Assembly (NCBI RefSeq): GCF_015476545.1 | Contig: NZ_JADMKV010000029.1 | Location: 1-50,366 of the forward strand | Length of the DNA: 50,366 nt | Direction: 5' to 3' | DNA from: Methylobacter sp. BlB1 | GTDB taxonomy: Bacteria > Pseudomonadota > Gammaproteobacteria > Methylococcales > Methylomonadaceae | Shown here: piece by piece, positions 33,791 through 41,782 of the stretch | Position numbering within the stretch: position 1 is the first letter of the stretch | Layout: the number at the start of each line of letters is the position of its first letter | The notes under the pieces: model-generated | Database searches by the model: none | What the model saw: only the letters and a program-made list of their open reading frames with translations | What the model was told of the DNA's origin: nothing | Program-made: the position numbers and the translations under genes

Positions 33791-34680
33791 TATTGTCCAG
33801 CAAAATAGGCTGGCTCGGTAAGCCCCAATGTTTTTTATTGTAATTTTTTACAGTTACTCAAGAAGTAATAAAAAAATTACTGCATCACAGATACAAACCA
33901 AAGTGGTAGTTCAGTTTATTTAATCACGTTAGCCGGTAAGTAGCCGGGTAATTTTTTGAAATACAGTTCCAGTCTTGTAATAGCCTGCGGTTAATGGTTT
34001 TAATTATTGAGTCGCCGGATTTCTTTGCTTTGGCCTTAATCATTAGTAATGAAGCGTCATTTAAAATTGAAATCTGTTTATCGCCAAGGGACTACCTTGT
34101 CCAGTTTCACTGATAAAAAGTTTTGTGCCGCTAAAATGCAGTTATAGATCCGGCAACATGAAATTTTAACTTTTTTCAGGCTACTAATGCCCATAGCCGG
34201 CGTATTTATTGGTCTCCGGCCAAGACTGCAGAAAAAATATTCAAACTTCAAAGGGCCGGAGCAATATTTTTGCAGACCTGTAAGGGAGAGGAATCAATTG
34301 TCTCAAGAGATCCTACGGTCCTACGCGAACTTTAGGAAAAGCACGATTCAGTAGAGCAGAAATTTTAATAGCGAATATTTCCGAATATGTTTTTGATAAA
34401 GCGACTCAAAGATACCGCAGGCTGATAGATTACAATGCAACAACTGAGCATTGCGCCCATAATTCATGCAATGTATAGATTTCACCATTTATCAATTATT
34501 TTTTGTGTAATGCCGGATAAATGTCTAGCAAAAATCATCTATATTGCAGAGATACGTATTAATTTCATGGTTAGCGGGTTTTTTGAGGAAATGACACGGT
34601 GGAAATCCATGCTTTTTCTGCTTTTACAAAAAAATCTGCCTGCTTTCCTTATCCTGAACAGAGGCTAAGGTAACACTCAT
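33791..34680. other. Gene-poor stretch after tRNA-Leu
   Basis: No convincing gene in about 890 bases. In related genomes rimP-nusA-infB or other genes follow; none is present. Short frames exist (for example about 50 residues around 34190-34350 and 77 codons at 34435-34668), but they have no ribosome site or recognisable composition. The sequence is AT-rich and looks like decayed DNA. The promoter of the small gene at 34681 should be near its right end. Confidence 0.5.
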
Positions 34681-34998
34681 ATGAAAATAAAAATTCTGGT
34701 TCTCGCTATTGTGATGCTAGAGATGACGAACATAGCGCATGCTCAAAATGAGCAGCCTCCAGTAGTCGCTCTGATCGATGTTATTTTATACAGGCCATTA
34801 GGTCTTGTCGCGACTGTGGTTGGTTCAGCTACTTTTGTGGCTATTAGCCCGCTTACGGCCTTCGCGGCGATTTCTCCACCGCACGATGCATTTGAAAAAA
34901 CGGCTGATCTGTTAATCATGAAGCCAGCCAAATACACCTTCGACCGGCCTTTGGATGTGTATTACCCGGATAATGACGGAGAATATCGTCGTCACTAA
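34681..34998 (+). CDS. Small exported protein of unknown function
   Basis: 105 residues with a clear Sec signal peptide (Lys-rich start, hydrophobic core, cleavage after AHA at about residue 21). The mature part has YRPLGLVATVVGSATFVAI, a hydrophobic Gly-containing segment, then SPPHDAFEKTADLLIMKPAKYTFDRPLD. I recall similar proteins of about 100 residues (RPLG...KPAKYTFxRPLG) in many proteobacteria, sometimes loosely labelled multidrug transporter; that label is not supported by this sequence. Probably a periplasmic or membrane-associated protein. AAGG lies 8 bases before the ATG. Isolated gene. Confidence 0.7.
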   Translation: MKIKILVLAIVMLEMTNIAHAQNEQPPVVALIDVILYRPLGLVATVVGSATFVAISPLTAFAAISPPHDAFEKTADLLIMKPAKYTFDRPLDVYYPDNDGEYRRH

Positions 34999-35146
34999 AG
35001 TAGACGTCTTCTGCATGATCAAGTTTTAAAGGCTGACGCCACAAATGGTTTCTGAGTTGGTTGAAGCATTACAGGCAGGTATCGCCTTTTATTCATCAAA
35101 AATTCATTGGTTGGCGGATATCTCATATCAAGGCGGGCTTTTACCA

Positions 35147-35662
35147 TCACAATCGATTTGTCAGGTGTTGTTCGAGATAACTTGTTAAAGCAAAGCGTAT
35201 GATCAGGAGGGTCATCATGATCGGAAACAACAGGAAATGCTGATGCAATGCAAGGCTCACCAAAACGCCCGCCATCACAAGCCAAGGCGGCAGTTTGTAC
35301 TTGCGGGAAACATATTTTATATAGCGAAAAGTGTCATAGTCGATGACTTGGGGCCTCTGGATAAAAAACAACGATACAAAGGCCATCATAAAGGCGAAAT
35401 AAAGCGGATAGAAGAAAAATATCGGCGAATCATCATTAAACAAAGGTTTCCAATAGCTAAACCAAGCCAATAATGCGCCGCTGGCAAATACGTCATAGCA
35501 GATTTTCGGCGGCAATTTTTTCAAAACAATCCCTGCAATACTGCAGACAGCTAATGTTATGCCAGTGTAATTGAATGTCGTAGATTCCAGCAGGCTTTGT
35601 AGTGGGCTGGCGCTTTGCACTATAAAACTGAAGGCGAGGCTTAACGAAATAAACAATGGCAT
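35147..35662 (-). CDS. Unknown polytopic membrane protein
   Basis: I do not recognise a family. The 171-residue product has about five hydrophobic segments (roughly 1-18, 31-48, 56-70, 79-100 and 125-158), separated by short charged loops such as QRPQVIDYDTFRYIKYVSRKYK. Hydrophobic pattern and codon use look genuine. No neighbour on the same strand suggests a pathway. The start is the first ATG; upstream on this strand is the AT-rich region with DnaA-box matches. Confidence 0.6.
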   Translation of the reverse strand: MPLFISLSLAFSFIVQSASPLQSLLESTTFNYTGITLAVCSIAGIVLKKLPPKICYDVFASGALLAWFSYWKPLFNDDSPIFFFYPLYFAFMMAFVSLFFIQRPQVIDYDTFRYIKYVSRKYKLPPWLVMAGVLVSLALHQHFLLFPIMMTLLIIRFALTSYLEQHLTNRL

Positions 35663-35724
35663 GGTCTGAAGTAACGCTAAAAATGCTTGACATGAAGTGT
35701 TTTCATAAGCTTAACATGATCTAT

Positions 35725-35935
35725 TTATGCACAGATAATTTTATAGTGTCGATATGGCAGTCGATTCCAAAAATAGACATTATTTATCAAGATTGTTTTT
35801 TATAAGCTATTGATAAGTAAATATAATTATTTTTGTATAAAAACGCTACAATCTAATAAAAGCATAGGCAGGGCAGGGCCTGAAAGCAGTTATTTAGTTG
35901 TTATGCACAGGGTTATCCACAGGATTTGTGGATAA
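35725..35935. promoter_or_regulatory. Cluster of DnaA-box matches
   Basis: Four matches to TTATNCACA: TTATGCACA at 35725-35733 and 35901-35909, TTATCCACA at 35913-35921, and the reverse form TGTGGATAA at 35927-35935. The last three fall in 35 bases, with the first two exactly 12 bases apart and the last two forming an inverted pair. The AT-rich stretch 35740-35870 lies between the first box and the cluster, and GATCTATTT at 35719-35727 recalls the left 13-mers of E. coli oriC. No dnaA, dnaN, gidA or parAB gene is nearby, so this may be an origin, a DnaA-titration site or a DnaA-regulated promoter. Confidence 0.55.
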
Positions 35936-35986
35936 AACTGTATGTGCTTGATTGTTAAATTTGAACTGGAAGTCAAGCGGAAAATC

Positions 35987-36023
35987 AAAAAAAGGGAGCT
36001 TAAATATAGATGATTAAGCTCCC
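35987..36023 (-). terminator. Intrinsic terminator facing left
   Basis: GGGAGCTTAA (35994-36003) pairs perfectly with TTAAGCTCCC (36014-36023), 10-base loop. On the minus strand the stem is followed by seven T; on the plus strand no T-run follows, which fixes the direction. Confidence 0.85.
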
Positions 36024-36082
36024 TGCTCAAAGCCGAAGGCAAGTAAGAGCGCATACTAATATGCTAGCAACGCCTTGAGGGA
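35987..36082 (-). ncRNA. Candidate small RNA upstream of and divergent from ppsA
   Basis: Read on the minus strand from about 36082, the sequence folds: CTCAAGGC pairs with GCTTTGAG (one G-U), enclosing a GCATA-TTAG-TATGC hairpin and a GCCTTCGGC hairpin. It ends in a perfect 10-bp terminator stem and seven T (35987-36023). No minus-strand gene lies upstream that would need this terminator, since ppsA runs the other way. TATCAT (minus strand, 36083-36088) could be the -10, with only a weak -35. I know no named family with this sequence. Confidence 0.4.
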
Positions 36083-36089
36083 ATGATAA

Positions 36090-36106
36090 TGTGGCAAATT
36101 GTCACA
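36090..36106. promoter_or_regulatory. Operator-like palindrome in front of ppsA
   Basis: TGTGGCAAATTGTCACA is a 17-base dyad with one mismatched position pair, centred about 130 bases before the ppsA start and just upstream of the candidate sRNA -10. Its size and symmetry fit a dimeric regulator site. The regulator is unknown. Confidence 0.45.
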
Positions 36107-36227
36107 CAATTTTTTTAAGGTTTTTCTTTGCAGACAAAATTATTGGCTGAAGCCGGTAAATGCTGTACCTTCTTTACAACCCACGTCACAAGGCAGCAGG
36201 GGAATATGCTAAAGGAGAATAAACATA

Positions 36228-38642
36228 ATGACTGAACAAACAAACTACATCCGCTGGTTTAATGAATTAACTATCGATGATGTACCTCTGGTTGGCGGCA
36301 AAAACGCATCGCTGGGCGAGATGTATCGCGAATTGACGCCGCAAGGCATTAAGATTCCCAACGGTTTTGCCATTACGGCGGAAGCTTATCGTTATGTGCT
36401 GGATCAGGCCAATGCCTGGCGGCCTCTCCATGAAGCATTGGATGATCTTGATCCGGACAATGTCGCCGATCTTGCCAAACGGGCGCGCAAGGCGCGCGAT
36501 ATCATTTATGGCGCGCCTCTGCCGGAGGATCTTGAAAGTCAGATTCTGAATGCATTCGCACAGTTGCAGCAGGAATATGGCGAGGATTTGAGCGTTGCGG
36601 TACGCAGTTCGGCGACGGCCGAGGATTTGCCGACTGCCAGTTTCGCCGGACAGCAGGATACTTATCTGAATATACGTGGAGATCAGGCTTTATTGGATGC
36701 CTGCAAACGCTGTTTTGCCAGCTTGTTTACCGATCGGGCCATTCATTATCGGATAGACCAAGGCTTCGATCATTTCAAACTGGCGCTGTCGATAGGCGTC
36801 ATGAAAATGGTGCGATCCGACCTGGATGCCAGTGGCGTTATGTTTTCGTTGGATACCGAATCCGGTTTCAGCGATGTGGTTTTCATTACCGCCGCTTATG
36901 GTCTAGGCGAAAATGTCGTGCAGGGTGCCGTGGATCCGGACGAATTTTATGTACATAAACCGACTTTTGAGCAGGGCCATCGGGCGGTGCTAAGGCGCAC
37001 GCTCGGGGCGAAAAAAATCAAAATGGTTTACAGCGAGGGGCGGACGCGCGAACCGATACGCAACATCGTCACATCGGCCCTGGAGCGCGGGCATTTTTGC
37101 ATTAACGATCAGGATGTCCTGACGCTGGCCGATTACGCCATCAAAATCGAAAAACACTACAGCGCCAAGGTCGGGCAGACGCGGCCCATGGATATGGAGT
37201 GGGCCAAGGACGGTATCGACGGCCAGCTGTATATTGTTCAGGCCCGGCCTGAGACTGTGGAATCACAAAAGCGCGGCATGGTGCTGGAACAATATACGCT
37301 TAAACAAAAAGCCGATCCGATCGTTACGGGACGTTCGGTGGGGGCCAAGATTGCCGTTGGCAATGCCCGCGTTATCGAGAAACTCGAGCAGTTGTCCGAG
37401 TTTAAGCCCGGTGATGTGCTGGTGTCAGACACTACCACGCCCGATTGGGAGCCTGTCATGAAAATCGCCTCGGCGATAGTCACCAACCGCGGCGGACGCA
37501 CATGCCATGCGGCGATTATTGCGCGGGAATTGGGCGTGCCGGCTGTGATCGGTTGCGATAATGCCACGACTGCCATCAAAAACAATATGCTGGTGACCGT
37601 ATCCTGTGCCGAGGGCGACACTGGCAAGATTTATGAAGGTCGGCTTGATTTCGAGATAACCAGCACGGACCTATCCGGTTTGCAGCGGCCGCAAACCAAA
37701 ATCATGCTGAATATCGGCAATCCCGAGCTGGCCTTCAAGACCAGTTTTTTGCCTAACGACGGCGTCGGCCTGGCGCGCATGGAATTCATCATTACCGAAT
37801 ATATCAAAGCGCATCCGATGGCGCTGTTGCATCCCGACAAAGTTCAGGATTCGGGCGAGCGCGAGCAGCTCAAGCAGTTAATTGGGCCTTATGATACAGG
37901 CGAAGAGTTTTTTATCCGGCAACTGTCGGAGGGCGTGGGCACGATTGCAGCAGCGTTCTATCCAAAGCCTGTCGTCGTGCGCATGTCGGATTTCAAAACC
38001 AACGAATACGCTACCTTACTGGGCGGGCGCCGGTTTGAATTCGATGAGGCCAATCCGATGATCGGTTTCCGGGGCGCTTCGCGTTATACGCATCCGGCCT
38101 ATGCCGAAGGCTTTGCGCTGGAATGCGCGGCCATGAAGCGCGTGCGCGACGAGATGGGGCTGACCAACGTCATCCTGATGATTCCATTCTGCCGGCGCGT
38201 GCAGGAAGCTCGGCGCGTACTCGAGTATATGGCGCAGCTCGGCTTGAAGCGCGGCGAGAACGGTCTCAAAATCTACGTGATGTGCGAGATCCCCAATAAC
38301 GTCATCCAGCTTGATGCCTTTGCCGAACACTTTGACGGTTTTTCGATAGGATCGAACGATCTGACCCAGCTTACTCTGGGCGTGGACCGCGATTCGGAAA
38401 TTGTCGCAGAAGATTTTGACGAGCGCGATCCCGGCGTAAAAGAAATGATACGTCTGGCTGTTGAAGGTGCGCGGCGAACCGGAAGCCACTCCGGTCTTTG
38501 CGGCCAGGCGCCGTCGGATTATCCAGAAATGGCCGAGTTTCTGGTGGAAATCGGGATCGATTCGATGAGCCTGAATCCCGATACCGTTCTCAAAACCACG
38601 CAACTGGTGCTGGAAACCGAACAGCGGCTTGGCAAACATTAA
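36228..38642 (+). CDS. ppsA: Phosphoenolpyruvate synthase
   Basis: Makes PEP from pyruvate and ATP (giving AMP and phosphate); gluconeogenic. The 804 residues compare with about 792 in E. coli. The N-terminal ATP-binding domain has VGGKNASLGEMYREL and AVRSSATAEDLPTASFAGQQ; the central swivelling domain has the phosphorylated His427 in GGRTCHAAIIARELG; the C-terminal PEP domain has SIGSNDLTQLTLGVDRDS and the catalytic Cys in SGLCGQAPSDYPE. AAAGGAGA lies 9 bases before the ATG. The stop overlaps that of the convergent queG within TTAA. The palindrome at 36090 may control it. Confidence 0.97.
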   Translation: MTEQTNYIRWFNELTIDDVPLVGGKNASLGEMYRELTPQGIKIPNGFAITAEAYRYVLDQANAWRPLHEALDDLDPDNVADLAKRARKARDIIYGAPLPEDLESQILNAFAQLQQEYGEDLSVAVRSSATAEDLPTASFAGQQDTYLNIRGDQALLDACKRCFASLFTDRAIHYRIDQGFDHFKLALSIGVMKMVRSDLDASGVMFSLDTESGFSDVVFITAAYGLGENVVQGAVDPDEFYVHKPTFEQGHRAVLRRTLGAKKIKMVYSEGRTREPIRNIVTSALERGHFCINDQDVLTLADYAIKIEKHYSAKVGQTRPMDMEWAKDGIDGQLYIVQARPETVESQKRGMVLEQYTLKQKADPIVTGRSVGAKIAVGNARVIEKLEQLSEFKPGDVLVSDTTTPDWEPVMKIASAIVTNRGGRTCHAAIIARELGVPAVIGCDNATTAIKNNMLVTVSCAEGDTGKIYEGRLDFEITSTDLSGLQRPQTKIMLNIGNPELAFKTSFLPNDGVGLARMEFIITEYIKAHPMALLHPDKVQDSGEREQLKQLIGPYDTGEEFFIRQLSEGVGTIAAAFYPKPVVVRMSDFKTNEYATLLGGRRFEFDEANPMIGFRGASRYTHPAYAEGFALECAAMKRVRDEMGLTNVILMIPFCRRVQEARRVLEYMAQLGLKRGENGLKIYVMCEIPNNVIQLDAFAEHFDGFSIGSNDLTQLTLGVDRDSEIVAEDFDERDPGVKEMIRLAVEGARRTGSHSGLCGQAPSDYPEMAEFLVEIGIDSMSLNPDTVLKTTQLVLETEQRLGKH

Positions 38643-39718
38643 TCGGTCGATAACCGGTCCATCTGTCTGTCCAAAGCCCACCGGACATGTTCTCTTACTA
38701 GTTCCGAAGGATGAGAGAGCATGGCCTTTAAGGCGTCAATGACAGGCTGAGAGGCCGGCGCATTGCCCAGAGCAACGGCAATGTTTCTTAGCCAGCGCTC
38801 ATGGCCGATCCGGCGTATGGCCGAACCTTCCGTTTTGGTCAGGAATTCCTCTTCGTTCCAGGCGAAGACAGTGAGCAATTGCTGGGTATTCAACCGATGT
38901 CGGGGATGAAAATCCTTTTCACCGGTTAGTTTGGCAAAACGGTTCCACGGACAGATCAGCTGACAATCGTCGCAGCCGTAGATTCGGTTGCCGATCAGCG
39001 GCCTGAACGGCTCGGGAATCGATCCGTGCAGTTCAATCGTCAGATAGGATATGCAGCGTCTGGCATCTACCCGGTAGGGCGAGACAATCGCCTGCGTCGG
39101 ACAGACGTCCATGCAGGCCGAGCAGCTGCCGCAATGCGATGCGGCCTTGGAGTCGGCCGGCAGCGGCAGATCGGTATAAATTTCGCCAAGGAAAAACCAC
39201 GACCCCGCTTTGCTGTTAATCAGGTTCGAATGCTTGCCTATCCAGCCCAGCCCCGCTTTTTCGGCCAGCGCTTTTTCCAGGACCGGGGCGCTGTCGACAA
39301 AAGCCCGGTAACCGAACGGGCCATACTCCTGTTGAATTTTATCGGCCAGTTTCTGCAAGCGGTTGCGCAACACTTTGTGATAATCGCGGCCGAGTGCATA
39401 GCGAGAAATGTAGGCTGAACAAGGCTCTTCAAGCGTCTTATGCAGGGCTTCAGCCGGTTCGGGCAGATAATCCATGCGTACCGAAATCACGCTGACGGTT
39501 CCCGGCTGCAGTAAAGCAGGTCTGCTACGTTTATCGCCGTGGCGCTGCATATAGTCCATGCCGCCATGAAAGTGATCGGCGAGCCAGTTTTGCAGGTGGG
39601 CTTCCGCATCCGTTAGATCGGTGTCGGTAATGCCCACTTGCTGGAAGCCCAATTCCTGCCCCCATTGTTTGATTTGCCTGGCGAGGGCAGCCATTTTTTC
39701 AGCGCTGGTTGTGTCCAT
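38639..39718 (-). CDS. queG: Epoxyqueuosine reductase
   Basis: Cobalamin-dependent iron-sulfur enzyme that reduces epoxyqueuosine to queuosine in the wobble base of some tRNAs. I chose ATG 39718 (MDTTSAEKMAALARQIK), giving 359 residues; a longer frame from 39790 adds a non-conserved hydrophobic stretch. Seen: LGFQQVGITD at the N-terminus, the catalytic Asp142 in FVDSAPVLEKALAEKAG with GWIGKHSNLI, two [4Fe-4S] clusters from CGSCSACMDVCP (196-206) and GCDDCQLICPWN (249-256), and a C-terminal HEAT-like repeat region. It is divergent from nnr, as in many gammaproteobacteria. Confidence 0.95.
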   Translation of the reverse strand: MDTTSAEKMAALARQIKQWGQELGFQQVGITDTDLTDAEAHLQNWLADHFHGGMDYMQRHGDKRSRPALLQPGTVSVISVRMDYLPEPAEALHKTLEEPCSAYISRYALGRDYHKVLRNRLQKLADKIQQEYGPFGYRAFVDSAPVLEKALAEKAGLGWIGKHSNLINSKAGSWFFLGEIYTDLPLPADSKAASHCGSCSACMDVCPTQAIVSPYRVDARRCISYLTIELHGSIPEPFRPLIGNRIYGCDDCQLICPWNRFAKLTGEKDFHPRHRLNTQQLLTVFAWNEEEFLTKTEGSAIRRIGHERWLRNIAVALGNAPASQPVIDALKAMLSHPSELVREHVRWALDRQMDRLSTD

Positions 39719-39827
39719 CGACGAATACAGGAAATATAATAGATGAGGTACAAAATATACGGTTATGGGAAATTCTTTATGATTGCGCACTCAAATGCAA
39801 GTGGTAAGCTTTTTGGAGCTTGATGAC

Positions 39828-41294
39828 ATGCATAAATTACCAATAAAACTCTATCGGGCTGCGCAAGTCAGGGAACTTGACCGGATCGCCATTCAGGAAC
39901 GCGGCATTCCCGGCTTTGAATTGATGAGTCGGGCCGGATACGCCGTATTTCAGTGCCTTCGCAACAAATGGCCTTATGCCCGTTCTGCGGCGGTTTTTTG
40001 CGGCTCCGGCAATAACGCGGGCGATGGCTATATTATTGCCAGACTGGCGCGGGAAGCCGGGCTCAGCGTGACCGTTTACTCTGTGTCGGACCCTGAGAAG
40101 CTCACAGGCGATGCTCTGACGGCCTACCGGAAGTTTGCCGAAGCCAAGGGGACGGTGGTTCCATTTCAGTCCGATCTGGACATCGAAACCGATGTAACTG
40201 TCGATGCACTCTTGGGCACCGGACTGGACAGACCGGTAACAGGCGCTTATGCAGAAGCCATCGCATTCATCAATAAAAATCAAAAACATGTTATTGCCGT
40301 CGATATCCCTTCGGGCCTGAATGCCGACACTGGCAATATAATGGCTTGCGCCGTAAAGGCGGATTGTACGGTTTCCTTTATCGGCTTGAAGCAGGGCTTG
40401 TTTACCGGGCAGGCGGCTGATTATTGCGGCGAGATTTTCTATGCATCTCTGGCGGTGCCTGACGATGTGTTTGAAGCGGTGCCGTCAAGGACCGTTCGAG
40501 TCGTTAAAACACGCCTTCCCAATCGCGAGAGCTATTCGCACAAGGGCAATTACGGACATGTGCTGATAATCGGCGGCGATCTGGGATATACCGGAGCCGC
40601 CAGAATGGCCGGCGAGGCGGCCTTGCGCGTCGGCTCGGGACTGGTCAGCATTGCAACGCGGCCAGAGCATGCCGGACTCATGAATTTGAACAGGCCGGAG
40701 CTGATGTGTCATGGCGTGGAAAATGCCGGGCAACTGCAGGCATTACTGGAAAAAGCCGATGTCATCGTTATAGGGCCGGGGCTGGGGCAAAGCGAGTGGG
40801 CTAGCGATCTGTTCAGCGCTGCCGTGAATTCCCCAAAGCCGCTGGTTATTGATGCCGATGGCCTGAATCTGCTGGCCCGTGCGCCTTTTGTAAAGCCCAA
40901 CTGGATTTTGACGCCGCATCCCGGCGAAGCCGGGCGCTTATTGCAATGCTCCACTACCGAGGTGCAACAGGACAGATTTGCCTCGGCCACGGCACTTCAA
41001 GCCAAATTCGGCGGTGTCGCCATTCTGAAAGGCTCCGGCACTTTGGTCGCTTCAGATCATGAATTGGCCGTTTCGACCTCGGGAAATCCGGGCATGGCTT
41101 CGGGCGGAATGGGTGATGTGCTCTCCGGCGTGATTGCAGGATTGCTGGCTCAGAGGCTGGCGTTGAAGGACGCGGCTCAACAGGGTGTTCATATACATGG
41201 TCTGGCGGCGGATCTGGCAGTGGAAAAAGACGGAGAAAGAGGCCTGTTGGCCGGCGATCTGATGGAGCCTCTCAGGCAATTGGTAAATTCATGA
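39828..41294 (+). CDS. nnr: Bifunctional NAD(P)H-hydrate epimerase/dehydratase
   Basis: Repairs damaged (hydrated) NADH and NADPH. The 488-residue YjeF-type fusion has the NnrE epimerase domain (about 1-210; CGSGNNAGDGYIIARL, LLGTGLDRPV, DIPSGLNADTG) and the ADP/ATP-dependent NnrD dehydratase domain (about 225-485; HKGNYGHVLIIGGDLGYTGA, TPHPGEAGRLL, and NPGMASGGMGDVLSG, with the catalytic Asp). Start ATG 39828 has GGAG 9 bases upstream; an in-frame start at 39783 adds 15 unlikely residues. Its end overlaps tsaE by 4 bases (ATGA). Confidence 0.96.
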   Translation: MHKLPIKLYRAAQVRELDRIAIQERGIPGFELMSRAGYAVFQCLRNKWPYARSAAVFCGSGNNAGDGYIIARLAREAGLSVTVYSVSDPEKLTGDALTAYRKFAEAKGTVVPFQSDLDIETDVTVDALLGTGLDRPVTGAYAEAIAFINKNQKHVIAVDIPSGLNADTGNIMACAVKADCTVSFIGLKQGLFTGQAADYCGEIFYASLAVPDDVFEAVPSRTVRVVKTRLPNRESYSHKGNYGHVLIIGGDLGYTGAARMAGEAALRVGSGLVSIATRPEHAGLMNLNRPELMCHGVENAGQLQALLEKADVIVIGPGLGQSEWASDLFSAAVNSPKPLVIDADGLNLLARAPFVKPNWILTPHPGEAGRLLQCSTTEVQQDRFASATALQAKFGGVAILKGSGTLVASDHELAVSTSGNPGMASGGMGDVLSGVIAGLLAQRLALKDAAQQGVHIHGLAADLAVEKDGERGLLAGDLMEPLRQLVNS

Positions 41295-41716
41295 AACAAC
41301 ATTTAAGCAATACTGAAGAGACAGAACAGTTCGGCGTGCAATTGTGGCAACTGTTGCCGCCGAAATGCCTGGTTTTTTTACACGGCGATTTAGGAGCGGG
41401 AAAGACCACCCTGGTCAGGGGCTTCCTGCGCGCGGCGGGTTTTTCCGGCGCGGTCAAGAGTCCTACCTATACGCTGGTGGAAGAATATGCCCTGGCCGAC
41501 CGTCAGGTATTTCATTTCGATTTATACCGGGTGGCCGATCCCGAAGAGCTGGAATGGATAGGCATCAGGGATTACTTCGATCAGAACGCCGTGTGTTTTA
41601 TCGAATGGCCTGATATGGGCGTGGGCTTCCTCCCGGAACCGGATGTGGTCATCACATTGACTCCGGAAGACAACGGCCGGTTGCTGGAACTCAAAATGAT
41701 GAAAAATAGTCTATAG
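41291..41716 (+). CDS. tsaE: tRNA threonylcarbamoyladenosine biosynthesis protein TsaE
   Basis: P-loop ATPase that works with TsaB and TsaD in making t6A37 in ANN-decoding tRNAs. The 141 residues contain Walker A GDLGAGKT (32-39), SPTYTLVEEY, HFDLYRVADPEELEWIG, and CFIEWPD, all family marks. Start overlaps the nnr stop by 4 bases, so it is translationally coupled. amiC follows, the common order nnr-tsaE-amiB/C-mutL-miaA. Confidence 0.95.
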   Translation: MKQHLSNTEETEQFGVQLWQLLPPKCLVFLHGDLGAGKTTLVRGFLRAAGFSGAVKSPTYTLVEEYALADRQVFHFDLYRVADPEELEWIGIRDYFDQNAVCFIEWPDMGVGFLPEPDVVITLTPEDNGRLLELKMMKNSL

Positions 41717-41739
41717 GGAGTGGAAAAACAAAGACATAC

Positions 41740-41748
41740 TGATATAAT
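41740..41748 (+). promoter_or_regulatory. Candidate amiC promoter (extended -10)
   Basis: TGATATAAT, an extended -10, lies 35 bases before the amiC ATG and after the tsaE stop; no good -35 is seen. Confidence 0.45.
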
Positions 41749-41782
41749 TTAAACAAGATTGTTGTCATTAGGGATCATAGCT

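Larger units (their letters stand above)
35663..36227. other. AT-rich intergenic region with several regulatory-looking elements
   Basis: 565 bases without a protein gene. From left to right it holds one DnaA-box match, about 110 bases of very AT-rich sequence, three clustered DnaA-box matches, a minus-strand hairpin-plus-T-run with structured sequence upstream, an operator-like palindrome, and the ribosome site of ppsA (AAAGGAGA). Each is listed separately. Confidence 0.6.

Noticed and set aside
34435-34668. 77-codon plus-strand frame before the small exported protein
   Set aside because: No ribosome site, odd composition, and it sits in a stretch that otherwise looks non-coding; judged to be chance.
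35719-35935. Definite call of the chromosomal origin oriC
   Set aside because: No dnaA, dnaN, gidA/mnmG, rpmH or parAB nearby and only one GATC; kept as a DnaA-box cluster and not called an origin.
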